NCBI RefSeq assembly: GCF_900156415.1
Contig: NZ_FTNM01000001.1
Coordinates: 310,001-374,000 of the forward strand
DNA length: 64,000 bases
Direction: 5' to 3'
DNA from: Pontibacter lucknowensis
Lineage (GTDB): Bacteria > Bacteroidota > Bacteroidia > Cytophagales > Hymenobacteraceae
The notes under the pieces were generated by a model. The model saw only the letters and a list, made by a program, of their open reading frames with translations, did no database searches and had not been told where the DNA came from. Of this stretch, positions 17,676-25,052 are shown piece after piece. The position numbers and the translations under genes are program-made. Every line of letters begins with the position of its first letter. The first letter of the stretch is position 1.

Positions 17676-18446
17676 ATGGCCATACTTATTTTCTTCGTAC
17701 TGCACTGGTACCTTTCCTTATTCGTGCAAACGTTTTTCCTGCACCGCTACGCAGCGCACAAGATGTTCACCATGAACCCGTTCTGGGAAAAGGGCTTTTA
17801 CCTGCTGACGTACATCGCACAGGGCTCTTCTTTCCTTTCGCCACGTGCTTATGCTATTTTGCATCGCATGCATCACGCCTTCTCTGATACAGAGCGTGAT
17901 CCGCATTCGCCGCATTATTCCAACAATGCATTCGCGATGATGTGGAAGACCAAAAACATCTACAACGACGTACTCAACCACCGCGTGGAGCCGGAGCGCC
18001 GTTTTGACGGCGACTATCCGTTGTGGCCAGCATTGGAGAAACTAGGCGATAGCTATTTCTCGCGCATAGGCTGGGGGGTATTTTATGTGCTATTCTACAT
18101 TGCCTTCGCTACACAGTGGTGGATGTTCCTGCTGTTGCCGATCCACTTCCTGATGGGCCCGGTACACGGTGCTATCGTAAACTGGAGCGGCCACAAGTAC
18201 GGCTACCAGAACTTCGACAACAACGACAAGTCGCGCAACTCGCTTTTCTTCGACTTCCTAACAGGCGGTGAGTTGTTCCAGAACAACCACCACAAACTGC
18301 CTAACCGCGTAAACTTCGGCGTAAAGTGGTGGGAAGTGGATCCAACCTGGCCAGTGATCTGGACGCTGGACAAACTGAGCATCATTAAGTTGAAGCCAGT
18401 GAAAGTGAAAGCTGCTAGACCTCCAAGAGCTAAAGCCAACGCTTAA
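17676..18446 (+). CDS. Membrane fatty acid (acyl-CoA) desaturase
   Basis: A di-iron membrane desaturase that introduces a cis double bond in acyl chains, affecting membrane fluidity. All three histidine boxes are present: HRYAAH near residue 23, HRMHH near 63 and QNNHHKLPNR near 207. Hydrophobic segments at 1-20, 40-56 and 130-165 fit the four-helix membrane topology. The length of 256 residues is short but normal for bacterial delta-9-like enzymes. The C-terminal tail is Lys/Ala/Pro-rich. It has its own promoter and terminator. The substrate form (acyl-CoA, acyl-ACP or phospholipid) is unclear. Confidence 0.9.
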   Translation: MAILIFFVLHWYLSLFVQTFFLHRYAAHKMFTMNPFWEKGFYLLTYIAQGSSFLSPRAYAILHRMHHAFSDTERDPHSPHYSNNAFAMMWKTKNIYNDVLNHRVEPERRFDGDYPLWPALEKLGDSYFSRIGWGVFYVLFYIAFATQWWMFLLLPIHFLMGPVHGAIVNWSGHKYGYQNFDNNDKSRNSLFFDFLTGGELFQNNHHKLPNRVNFGVKWWEVDPTWPVIWTLDKLSIIKLKPVKVKAARPPRAKANA

Positions 18447-18454
18447 TCATATAA

Positions 18455-18487
18455 GAAAGCCCTCCCCCAACGGAGGGCTTTTTTTGT
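18455..18487 (+). terminator. Terminator of the desaturase gene
   Basis: Stem agccctcc (18458-18465) and ggagggct (18472-18479) followed by a run of T residues. Confidence 0.85.
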
Positions 18488-18655
18488 CACTACAGGTATA
18501 GCCGGCACACTATTGTCAACTGATACGGATTATCCGCTTTCCACACAGGCATTCCTGACAGGTATAGCGTCTGCGCAGTTTAGCCCTAAAGGAGCAGGTT
18601 CAGCTATCGCTTTATACCTGAGGGTGGCTTCCAACAAATTCATTTCCCAAAAAAT
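18488..18655. other. Gene-free spacer before rpsP with three copies of the dispersed motif
   Basis: No reading frame with coding character is seen here. The stretch holds AGGTATA at 18494-18500 and 18560-18566 and TATACCT at 18613-18619. Otherwise it contains only the approach to the rpsP promoter. Confidence 0.6.
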
Positions 18656-18656
18656 C

Positions 18657-18688
18657 TTGCATTAATCGGCACAAAATCACTACCTTTG
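18657..18688 (+). promoter_or_regulatory. rpsP operon promoter (TTG - 21 bp - TACCTTTG)
   Basis: A -33 TTG at 18657-18659 and a -7 TACCTTTG at 18681-18688 are separated by 21 bp, the best full match to the Bacteroidota promoter consensus in the window. Transcription would begin near 18695, about 47 nt before the rpsP ATG. Confidence 0.7.
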
Positions 18689-18741
18689 CGGTTCTAAAAA
18701 CTGGCGGACGGGTTCCGCCGACTTAACTATTTATATAAAAA

Positions 18742-19290
18742 ATGGCTGTTAAAATCAGACTGGCCCGCAGAGGCCGCAAAAAAGCCGCTATCTACGATAT
18801 CGTAGTAGCTGATGCTCGATCACCACGTGATGGTAAATTTATCGAGAAACTGGGTACTTACAACCCAAACACTAACCCTGCTTCTATCGATTTCAGCGAG
18901 GAGAAGGCGTTCCAGTGGTTGATGAACGGTGCTCAGCCAACTGACACTGTAAAGGCGATGCTTTCTTACAGAGGTATTCTGTACAAGAAGCACCTGCAGA
19001 TCGGTGTTGTGAAAGGCGCTATCACGCAAGAAACAGCTGATGCTCGTTTCGAAGAGTGGAAGAAAGAGAAAGAAGCTAAGATCGAAAGCAAGCGTACTAC
19101 ACTTGGCTCTGAGAAAGAGGCGAAGCGTAAGGCTGCTCTTGATGCTGAAACGAAAGTGAAAGAAGCTCGTGCAGAGGCTATCCGTCAGCGTGAGGCTGAT
19201 AAGGCTGCTGCTAACGCTCCTGCTGCTGAAGCTGAAGAAGCTCCTGAGGCACCTGCTGCTGAAGGCGAGTCTACTGAAGAACAAGCATAA
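18742..19290 (+). CDS. rpsP: 30S ribosomal protein S16
   Basis: Small-subunit protein needed for 30S assembly. The first 80 or so residues ([40 protein letters not shown]) are the conserved S16 core. The remaining 100 residues are a charged tail of Lys, Glu and Ala that becomes Ala/Glu-rich at the end. Such an extension is common for S16 in Bacteroidota, so it is not a fusion. Codon use is very regular with many GCT and GAA codons, as expected for a highly expressed gene, and the TATACCT motif is absent. It is the first gene of rpsP-rimM-trmD, with a 12-bp gap to rimM. Confidence 0.97.
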   Translation: MAVKIRLARRGRKKAAIYDIVVADARSPRDGKFIEKLGTYNPNTNPASIDFSEEKAFQWLMNGAQPTDTVKAMLSYRGILYKKHLQIGVVKGAITQETADARFEEWKKEKEAKIESKRTTLGSEKEAKRKAALDAETKVKEARAEAIRQREADKAAANAPAAEAEEAPEAPAAEGESTEEQA

Positions 19291-19302
19291 ATTACATCGG
19301 CC

Positions 19303-19866
19303 ATGCATATTGATGACTGCTTCCTGTTAGGTCACATCGTCAAGACCCATGGCATCAAGGGACAAGTGGTTGCGTTTTTCGACGTAGACTACCCCGAAGA
19401 TTATGATGATCTGGAATCAGTCTTTCTTGAACAACAAGGAAGGCTGATTCCTTTTTTTATTGACAAAATGGAGCCCGTGCAGAAAGGCCGTTTTATTATC
19501 ACCTTTGAGGATATCAAGACGATCGAGCAAGCCGAGAAACTCCGCAATGTCAGCCTATACCTGCCGCTCGACGAGCTCCCGGAGCTGGAAGAAGGACAGT
19601 TCTACTTCCATGAAGTGATCGGCTACCAGGTGATAGACCAGAACCACGGCCCGCTTGGCACCGTGAAAGACTTTTACGACATGCCGCAGCAGCAGCTGAT
19701 GGCCATGGAGTACAACGGGCAGGAAATGCTGGTACCTGTGCTGGACGAGGTGTTTGTACGCGCCGACCACGAAGCCAAGGTGCTGCACGTAAACCTGCCT
19801 GAAGGCCTGCTGGAAGTATACACCCAGCCCGGCACCCCTGACGACGCCGACGACCGCGACGAGTAG
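19303..19866 (+). CDS. rimM: Ribosome maturation factor RimM
   Basis: Binds S19 in the 30S head and helps 16S rRNA processing. The protein has 187 residues. The N-terminal RimM barrel starts at [20 protein letters not shown], and the C-terminal PRC barrel has [29 protein letters not shown] and [14 protein letters not shown]. The last 20 residues are acidic and variable. It lies 12 bp after rpsP and 11 bp before trmD, the classic order in bacteria. Confidence 0.96.
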   Translation: MHIDDCFLLGHIVKTHGIKGQVVAFFDVDYPEDYDDLESVFLEQQGRLIPFFIDKMEPVQKGRFIITFEDIKTIEQAEKLRNVSLYLPLDELPELEEGQFYFHEVIGYQVIDQNHGPLGTVKDFYDMPQQQLMAMEYNGQEMLVPVLDEVFVRADHEAKVLHVNLPEGLLEVYTQPGTPDDADDRDE

Positions 19867-19877
19867 CCCCTATTATC

Positions 19878-20555
19878 ATGCGATTTGACATTATCAGTTG
19901 CCAGCCCGACCTGTTGGACAGTCCTTTTAGCCATTCTATTGTTAAAAGAGCGCAGCAAAAAGGCCTGGTAGAAATTCACATACACGACCTTCGTAAGTAT
20001 GCCATCAACAAGCATGGCCAGATAGACGACTACGCCTTTGGCGGCGGGGCAGGTATGGTGATGATGATCGAGCCCATTGACAAGATACTATCGGAGCTAA
20101 AAGCTGAGCGGGACTACGATGCCGTGATTTACATGACGCCTGACGGGCAGACACTAAACCAGCAGGTAGTGAACCAGTTCTCACTCATGCGCAACGTCAT
20201 TATTCTGTGCGGGCACTACAAAGGCGTGGACGAGCGTGTGCGACAGCACTACGTGACCCACGAAATCAGCATAGGCGATTATGTGCTGTCTGGCGGCGAA
20301 CTGGGAGCAGCGGTGCTGGCTGATGCCATTATCCGCATTATACCAGGTGTACTCAACGACGAGTCCTCTGCCCTCACTGATTCGTTTCAGGACGGACTGC
20401 TGGCACCACCAGTGTATACCCGCCCTGCAGATTACAAAGGCATGAAAGTACCTGATATCCTGCTTTCGGGCGATAACCCCAAGATAGAGCAGTGGCGCTT
20501 TGAACAGGCTATTGAGCGGACGAAACAACGTCGGCCAGACCTGCTCGACGAATAG
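19878..20555 (+). CDS. trmD: tRNA (guanine-37-N1)-methyltransferase TrmD
   Basis: Methylates G37 next to the anticodon with S-adenosylmethionine, preventing +1 frameshifts. This is a SPOUT-class trefoil-knot enzyme of 225 residues. The knot and SAM-binding regions are visible: [40 protein letters not shown] and [13 protein letters not shown]. The C-terminal helical domain ends LLDE. It is the third gene of the operon. Two copies of AGGTATA follow the stop at about 20562 and 20603. Confidence 0.97.
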   Translation: MRFDIISCQPDLLDSPFSHSIVKRAQQKGLVEIHIHDLRKYAINKHGQIDDYAFGGGAGMVMMIEPIDKILSELKAERDYDAVIYMTPDGQTLNQQVVNQFSLMRNVIILCGHYKGVDERVRQHYVTHEISIGDYVLSGGELGAAVLADAIIRIIPGVLNDESSALTDSFQDGLLAPPVYTRPADYKGMKVPDILLSGDNPKIEQWRFEQAIERTKQRRPDLLDE

Positions 20556-20666
20556 TTTACAGGTATAGAAACGCACTCAAAACCGCTGTTTTAGCAGTTT
20601 TAAGGTATAAGTTTCAAAAACCTACATTTTTTTTCTGCAAAAATATTTATGTAAAAAATAATTACA

Positions 20667-20674
20667 TATCTTTG
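20667..20674 (+). promoter_or_regulatory. -7 promoter element (TATCTTTG) of rplS
   Basis: TAnnTTTG match in the trmD-rplS gap. It predicts a start near 20681, giving rplS its own transcript in addition to any read-through. It also supports the ATG at 20719 as the translation start. Confidence 0.55.
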
Positions 20675-20718
20675 CAGTCCGAATTTTGAAGAAGATATTT
20701 AGCTTTAACAACATAGCC

Positions 20719-21072
20719 ATGAGCGAATTACTTAAATTTATCGAGCAGGAATCTACAGACAAGCGCGCCTCTTTCCCGACTTTCCAGTCTGGCGATACCA
20801 TCAACATCCACGTGAAAATCCGTGAGGGTAACAAGGAGCGTATCCAGCAGTTCCAGGGCGTTGTTATTCAGCGCAAGAACGTAAACACAAACGGTGAGAC
20901 TTTCACTGTAAGAAAAGTGTCTAACCAGATTGGTCTGGAGCGTATTTTCCCACTGCTTTCTCCATCTATTGAGAAAATCGAGCTTGTAAGAAAAGGCCGT
21001 GTTAGAAGAGCTAGACTATACTACCTGAGAGGCCTGCAGGGTAAAGCTGCACGTATCAAGGAAAGAAGATAA
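20719..21072 (+). CDS. rplS: 50S ribosomal protein L19
   Basis: Large-subunit protein at the 30S-50S interface. The chosen ATG gives 117 residues beginning [19 protein letters not shown], the usual N-terminus and length. An upstream in-frame TTG at 20686 would add 11 residues not seen in the family and would leave almost no leader after the -7 element at 20667. Conserved regions are [30 protein letters not shown] and [21 protein letters not shown] strong terminator follows. Confidence 0.97.
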   Translation: MSELLKFIEQESTDKRASFPTFQSGDTINIHVKIREGNKERIQQFQGVVIQRKNVNTNGETFTVRKVSNQIGLERIFPLLSPSIEKIELVRKGRVRRARLYYLRGLQGKAARIKERR

Positions 21073-21109
21073 TTGAAGAACCTGTTTTCATAAGTTTTCC
21101 ATAGTTTTA

Positions 21110-21150
21110 GTAAAAAGGAGCCGTTCTAACTGATCGGCTCCTTTTTTTTA
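21110..21150 (+). terminator. Terminator of rplS
   Basis: Perfect 12-bp stem: 21112-21123 with 21135-21146, 11-nt loop, T-run built into and following the second arm. Confidence 0.9.
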
Positions 21151-21195
21151 TACCTGCTCTGCGGGTCGGGCTATACCTGCTCTGGCCAGGCTTGC

Positions 21196-21203
21196 TATAT
21201 TTG
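21196..21203 (+). promoter_or_regulatory. -7 promoter element (TATATTTG) of the pyrophosphatase-like gene
   Basis: TAnnTTTG match 37 nt before the ATG at 21241. The gap from the rplS terminator to here also has three TATACCT copies (about 21150, 21172, 21208). Confidence 0.5.
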
Positions 21204-21240
21204 CAGCTATACCTTCGCAACACTTTGTTGATCTTCACCC

Positions 21241-21828
21241 ATGAAAACTCTACAGCGCTATACTTTCCTGCTGCTATCACTGGTTCTACTGGCTTCCTGC
21301 CAGACAGACTATGCCGCCCTGCCCACTTACAATGGCAAAAAACAGTTACAGGCCGTGATCGAGGTACCAGCCGGGAGCGCAACCAAATTCCACTACAACA
21401 GGCAAACAAAAGCATTTGAAGCAGAGCAGCAGGCTGGTCAGGACCGCGTCATCCCTTTCCTGCCCTACCCTGCCAACTTCGGCTTCATACCTTCTACAGA
21501 AACCAACGCACAGAAAAAGCCTTTGGAAGTAATCGTGCTGACAGGAAGCGTCGTTACAGGCACTGTGATGGAAGTGATACCTGTGGGTGTACTGCAATTA
21601 GAAACTGAAGGGGAGCTTGACCATAAGATCGTGGCGGTACCTGCCAGGCCGAGTGAGCGCACCATCAATGCCTCAGACTACACTAACTTTACGGCTGACT
21701 ACCCGGCCGCTAAAGCGATTCTGCAGCAATGGTTTGTGCACCACAATCCAACTGCCAGGAGTAAGTTCGTAGGCTGGCGCAATGAGCAGTTTGCAGAGCA
21801 GGAGATACAGCGCTGGATGAAGCTCTAG
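21241..21828 (+). CDS. Inorganic pyrophosphatase-like lipoprotein, metal ligands missing
   Basis: A 195-residue protein with the family I soluble pyrophosphatase fold but with a lipoprotein signal (VLLASC, Cys20), so it sits in the envelope. Homology is visible in VIEVPAGSATKFHYNRQTKA, PYPANFGFIPST, IPVGVLQLETEGELDHKIVAVP and the C-terminal KFVGWRN. The catalytic signature DxDPxDV, which holds the metal-binding aspartates, reads QKKPLEV here, and the Glu two residues after the substrate Lys is His. One later Asp (ELDHK) is kept. Classical magnesium-dependent pyrophosphate hydrolysis therefore looks unlikely; it may bind a ligand or be a relic. It is monocistronic with strong signals at both ends. 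Confidence 0.75.
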   Translation: MKTLQRYTFLLLSLVLLASCQTDYAALPTYNGKKQLQAVIEVPAGSATKFHYNRQTKAFEAEQQAGQDRVIPFLPYPANFGFIPSTETNAQKKPLEVIVLTGSVVTGTVMEVIPVGVLQLETEGELDHKIVAVPARPSERTINASDYTNFTADYPAAKAILQQWFVHHNPTARSKFVGWRNEQFAEQEIQRWMKL

Positions 21829-21877
21829 CACCTTGATTTGTCTCCTGCATAATGCTTGGTCTATCGCAGGGCAGTTC

Positions 21878-21921
21878 ATAAAACAGAAAAGCCTCCGGTT
21901 ATGGAGGCTTTTCTGTTTTAT
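21878..21921. terminator. Bidirectional terminator with a perfect 19-bp stem
   Basis: Arms 21878-21896 and 21903-21921 are exact reverse complements with a 6-nt loop. A- and T-rich outer ends serve both the pyrophosphatase-like gene and the convergent coiled-coil gene. Confidence 0.92.
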
Positions 21922-21924
21922 GAG

Positions 21925-21943
21925 AGGTATAGAAACTATACCT
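21925..21943. repeat. Inverted pair of the dispersed motif (AGGTATA-5-TATACCT)
   Basis: AGGTATA at 21925-21931 and TATACCT at 21937-21943 form an inverted pair with a 5-nt spacer, directly between the hairpin terminator and the stop codon of the minus-strand gene. Confidence 0.7.
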
Positions 21944-22647
21944 TACTTGATATCTCGCAATTTAGCTCTGACCTCTTCTACAGCCCGCTCCATCGCCTGC
22001 ACCTGCTGGCGGCTGGCTTCCTGCTGCTTCACGTTCAGCTCCACATTTTGCTCCAGCTGACGCAGTTCATCGGCATTGCGCACCAGCTCAGCCTCAAGCT
22101 CCTGCTTGCGCTTCTTGTTCTTTTCGATACTCAACTGCAGGTCATTGGCCTGTTTCACAACACGGTCCTGCTCCTTTTTGGTACTGCGGAGTACATTCTC
22201 AGCTTCGTTGATCTGCAGCAGCACATCCTCCTGGTACAGCTTTCTGCCAAAGTTCTCCATGAACTGCTCCGCTGCGGCGTATACCTCAGGCGTGGCTTCT
22301 TTGTCGAGATGGGTCGTGCCCATATCGAGCGACCACCAGACATAGCTGCCGCTGGCATGCGTACCTACTGTGGAAATCACGCGCACGGGCTGCTTGCTTA
22401 TACTGATGAGTTTGCCCTCCTCTACCGTATAAACACCTTTCGAATGCTTCACTTTGCCTGCTTCCTGTGACAAGTGATCCTTCCAGATCTTCTCCACAAA
22501 CTTAGGGTCCAGCTGCACGCTCAGCTGCTGGCCGCTGCGCTTGATGCCGCTTACCACCTGTTCGTTTTCCTCTACACGCATGACCTGCGCACTCGCCATA
22601 CCTGATACCAGCAGCATGGCTGCTACCAACAATCCTTTTACTCGCAT
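21943..22647 (-). CDS. Secreted coiled-coil protein of unknown function
   Basis: I do not recognise this family. A 234-residue protein with a signal peptide ending GMASAQ. The first half (about 25-135) is a globular region with segments such as GSYVWWSLDMGTTHLDKEA. From about residue 140 to the end it is a continuous coiled coil rich in Glu, Gln, Lys and Arg (ENVLRSTKKEQDRVVKQAND, ELEAELVRNADELRQLEQNV). This layout suggests a periplasmic structural or scaffold protein. It is convergent with the pyrophosphatase-like gene and sits upstream of a 222-bp gap leading to queD on the other strand. Confidence 0.65.
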   Translation of the reverse strand: MRVKGLLVAAMLLVSGMASAQVMRVEENEQVVSGIKRSGQQLSVQLDPKFVEKIWKDHLSQEAGKVKHSKGVYTVEEGKLISISKQPVRVISTVGTHASGSYVWWSLDMGTTHLDKEATPEVYAAAEQFMENFGRKLYQEDVLLQINEAENVLRSTKKEQDRVVKQANDLQLSIEKNKKRKQELEAELVRNADELRQLEQNVELNVKQQEASRQQVQAMERAVEEVRAKLRDIK

Positions 22648-22757
22648 ACTATACTTAGAAATAATGATTAGACAGGAACAATCGTATACCTACGAAAATA
22701 GCTAATCCATAGCATATTTCAGATATAAGTCGCAGGTTTAATTTAGCCGCTGTTCTG

Positions 22758-22789
22758 TTTGGGTTTGGGGGCCACGAAGCTTACCTTTG
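22758..22789 (+). promoter_or_regulatory. queD-folE promoter (TTTG - 20 bp - TACCTTTG)
   Basis: A -33 TTTG at 22758-22761 and -7 TACCTTTG at 22782-22789 with 20 bp between them fit the Bacteroidota consensus. The leader to the queD ATG would be about 75 nt. Confidence 0.6.
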
Positions 22790-22869
22790 TAAGTTTACAA
22801 CCCGGGCAGCCCTAATATGAATTTTTCACCTACGCGAACAATAACATAGGCCCGCCTGTTGGAACCGCA

Positions 22870-23277
22870 ATGAAAATAACGATCTGCAGAAAAGAGCACT
22901 TTAATGCCGCACACCGCCTGCACAACCCGGCCTGGAGCGACGAGCAAAACGCCGAGGTCTTTGGGCTGTGCAACAACCCGAACTTCCACGGGCACAATTA
23001 CGAGCTTATTGTCAAGCTGACAGGCTCTGTGAACGAGGATACCGGGTATGTGTACGACATGAAGAAGCTGAGTACGCTGGTAAAAGAAGAGGTGATCGAT
23101 AAGTTTGATCATAAAAACCTCAACCTCGACACAGAAGAGTTCAGGCAGCTGAACCCGACAGCCGAGCACATTGCCATGGTGATCTGGAATCGATTGCGGG
23201 AAAAATTAAGCCAGGATTATGAACTGGCAGTAACGCTTTATGAAACTGAACGAAACTTTGTTGAATATAATGGATAA
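22870..23277 (+). CDS. queD: 6-pyruvoyl-tetrahydropterin synthase / 6-carboxytetrahydropterin synthase
   Basis: Acts on dihydroneopterin triphosphate, the product of GTP cyclohydrolase I, either for queuosine (6-carboxytetrahydropterin) or for pterin synthesis. The protein has 135 residues. Zinc-binding histidines are in HFNAAHRL and FHGHNYEL, the catalytic Cys is in LCNNPNF just before, and the catalytic Asp-His and Glu are in FDHKNLNLD and NPTAEHIA. The gene overlaps folE by 8 nt, so the enzyme making its substrate is translated from the same message. That pairing is common in Bacteroidota. The extra residues between AAHRLHNPAWSDEQN suggest the PTPS-type subgroup, and I cannot exclude a pterin role other than queuosine. 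Confidence 0.88.
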   Translation: MKITICRKEHFNAAHRLHNPAWSDEQNAEVFGLCNNPNFHGHNYELIVKLTGSVNEDTGYVYDMKKLSTLVKEEVIDKFDHKNLNLDTEEFRQLNPTAEHIAMVIWNRLREKLSQDYELAVTLYETERNFVEYNG

Positions 23278-23935
23278 CCAGGACCTGGGCCAAGAAGCGG
23301 AAGAGATGGATGATCACATGATGAGCTCTCTGGAAACACCGTTGCGCCCTGACGCATTTGACCTTTCTGACGCCGAGAAGATCGTGATCATTGAAAGGCA
23401 CTTCCGCGAGATCATGCATACCATGGGCCTCGACCTCACGGACGATAGCCTGAAAGGAACGCCTTTGCGTGTTGCCAAAATGTATGTGCAGGAAATCTTC
23501 AGTGGTCTGCACCCGGAGAACAAGCCGGTTATCCGCCGATTTGAGAACAAGTACAAGTACAACCAGATGCTTGTGGAGCGCGATATCACCGTATATTCCT
23601 CCTGCGAACACCACTTTGTGCCGATCATCGGCAAGGCCCACGTGGCTTATATGCCCAACGAGCACGTGATCGGTCTTTCTAAACTCAACCGTATTGTGCA
23701 GTACTACGCCCGCCGTCCGCAGGTGCAGGAGCGCATGACCATGCAGATTGCCGACGAGCTGAAGCAGGCCCTGCAGACGGAGAATGTGGCCGTGCTGATC
23801 GAGGCGGATCACCTTTGTGTGATGAGCCGTGGCGTGAACGACGTGAGCAGCAGCACGATCACAGCTGAGTACTCCGGCTTGTTTGAGCAGGAGCAGTACC
23901 GTAGCGAATTCCTGAGCCACATCCGCAAAAAATAA
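23270..23935 (+). CDS. folE: GTP cyclohydrolase I FolE
   Basis: Converts GTP to dihydroneopterin triphosphate and formate, the entry to folate and other pterins. The chosen ATG at 23270 overlaps the end of queD (stop at 23275-23277) and gives 221 residues. An upstream in-frame start at 23240 would add ten residues inside queD and is less likely. Signatures are SSCEHHFVPI with the zinc Cys and His, HVIGLSKLNR, and LCVMSRGV with the second zinc Cys. The N-terminal 35 residues are acidic and variable. The product supplies queD directly, and folB at 4.6 kb acts two steps later in folate synthesis. Confidence 0.95.
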   Translation: MDNQDLGQEAEEMDDHMMSSLETPLRPDAFDLSDAEKIVIIERHFREIMHTMGLDLTDDSLKGTPLRVAKMYVQEIFSGLHPENKPVIRRFENKYKYNQMLVERDITVYSSCEHHFVPIIGKAHVAYMPNEHVIGLSKLNRIVQYYARRPQVQERMTMQIADELKQALQTENVAVLIEADHLCVMSRGVNDVSSSTITAEYSGLFEQEQYRSEFLSHIRKK

Positions 23936-24055
23936 AACTACAGCCTGGGCAAACCATAGCCCTGCCAGCTGGTTTTGATCGGTGAAAGCAACTTTCAGTT
24001 AGTCCTTACACGTATAGATATATTTCTATATAATTTATAACATCGATCAAAGCTT

Positions 24056-24973
24056 ATGGCTGGGAAAATACTCATTTCAGGTGGTTCAGGACTGATCGGG
24101 ACGCGTCTGTCGGAGATGCTGATCGATCAGGGCTATGAAGTGGCGCACCTGTCCCGAGATCCCGATAAATTCTCCCACTACAAGACCTTCCGCTGGGATA
24201 TTCAAAATTCTTCTATTGACGAGAATGCCATCACGTACGCCGACTACATCATTCACCTGGCGGGTGCTGGTCTGGCCGAGGAGAAATGGACAAAAGAGCG
24301 CAAGCGTGAGATCCTGCGCAGCCGGGTAGATAGTACCCAGTTACTGCTCGACGGTCTTCGTCAACATGAGCATCACGTTAAAGGCTTTGTTTCGGCTTCT
24401 GCTATTGGTATTTATGGCAACTCAGGTGACCAGCTGATGTCAGAGGAAAGTAGCTATGGCGAAGACTTTATGGCCGAAGTGTGCAAAGCCTGGGAAGCAG
24501 CCGTGTGGCAAATCAAAGACCTAGGTATACGCACCGTCATCCTGCGCACAGGTATAGCGCTGAGCGACAAAGGGGGTGCCCTTCCGCAAATGGCCCGTCC
24601 TGTTAAGTTGATGGCAGGTGCTCCGCTTGGCAGCGGAAAGCAGTACATGTCCTGGATCCATATCGATGACCTGTGCCGCCTTTATATCCGGGCTATAGAA
24701 GACACGACCTTTGCTGGTGTATACAATGCTGTAGCTCCTCACCCTGTAACGAACCAGGAGTTTACAGAGGCTTTGGCAGAGGCTATGCACAAGCCTTTGG
24801 TATTGCCTAAAGTACCTTCTTTTGCCCTAAACCTGATGCTCGGCGAAATGAGCGATGTAGTACTGAGCGGTCAGCGTGTAAGTGCCAACAAGGTGCTACA
24901 GACCGGCTTCACCTTCGAGTATAACTACCTGGACGAGGCGCTGGAGTCATTCTATAAGAAGCATCAGAACTAA
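24056..24973 (+). CDS. TIGR01777-family SDR oxidoreductase (epimerase-like)
   Basis: An extended short-chain dehydrogenase of 305 residues related to E. coli YfcH. The NAD(P)-binding motif is ISGGSGLIGTRLSEML at residues 6-21. YIIHLAGAGLAEEKWT and SASAIGIYG follow, with the active-site Tyr in the last motif. The C-terminal region LMLGEMSDVVLSGQRVSANK is the DUF1731 hallmark of this family. Substrates are unknown; cell-division or sugar-nucleotide roles have been suggested for relatives. The gene is single, 120 bp after folE, and ends before a large palindromic terminator. Confidence 0.88.
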   Translation: MAGKILISGGSGLIGTRLSEMLIDQGYEVAHLSRDPDKFSHYKTFRWDIQNSSIDENAITYADYIIHLAGAGLAEEKWTKERKREILRSRVDSTQLLLDGLRQHEHHVKGFVSASAIGIYGNSGDQLMSEESSYGEDFMAEVCKAWEAAVWQIKDLGIRTVILRTGIALSDKGGALPQMARPVKLMAGAPLGSGKQYMSWIHIDDLCRLYIRAIEDTTFAGVYNAVAPHPVTNQEFTEALAEAMHKPLVLPKVPSFALNLMLGEMSDVVLSGQRVSANKVLQTGFTFEYNYLDEALESFYKKHQN

Positions 24974-24992
24974 ATCTGAAAACTAATTTACC

Positions 24993-25044
24993 TAAAAGCA
25001 GAAGTGCCCGCTGAGGATATCCTCAGCGGGCACTTCTGCTTTTA
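24993..25044. terminator. Perfect 52-bp palindrome acting as bidirectional terminator
   Basis: Positions 24993-25018 and 25019-25044 are exact reverse complements, with the symmetry centre in GATATC and no spacer. The GC-rich inner part with A/T outer ends is typical of a terminator shared by the convergent oxidoreductase and PBP1A genes. Confidence 0.9.
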
Positions 25045-25052
25045 CGAATCTA

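Noticed and set aside
18990-19290. The charged C-terminal half of ribosomal protein S16 as a gene fusion
   Set aside because: Long Ala/Glu/Lys tails on S16 are usual in Bacteroidota; no second domain is visible.
23141-23920. A 259-codon minus-strand open frame opposite queD-folE
   Set aside because: Antisense shadow of folE with His/Val/Leu-rich translation and no recognisable domain.
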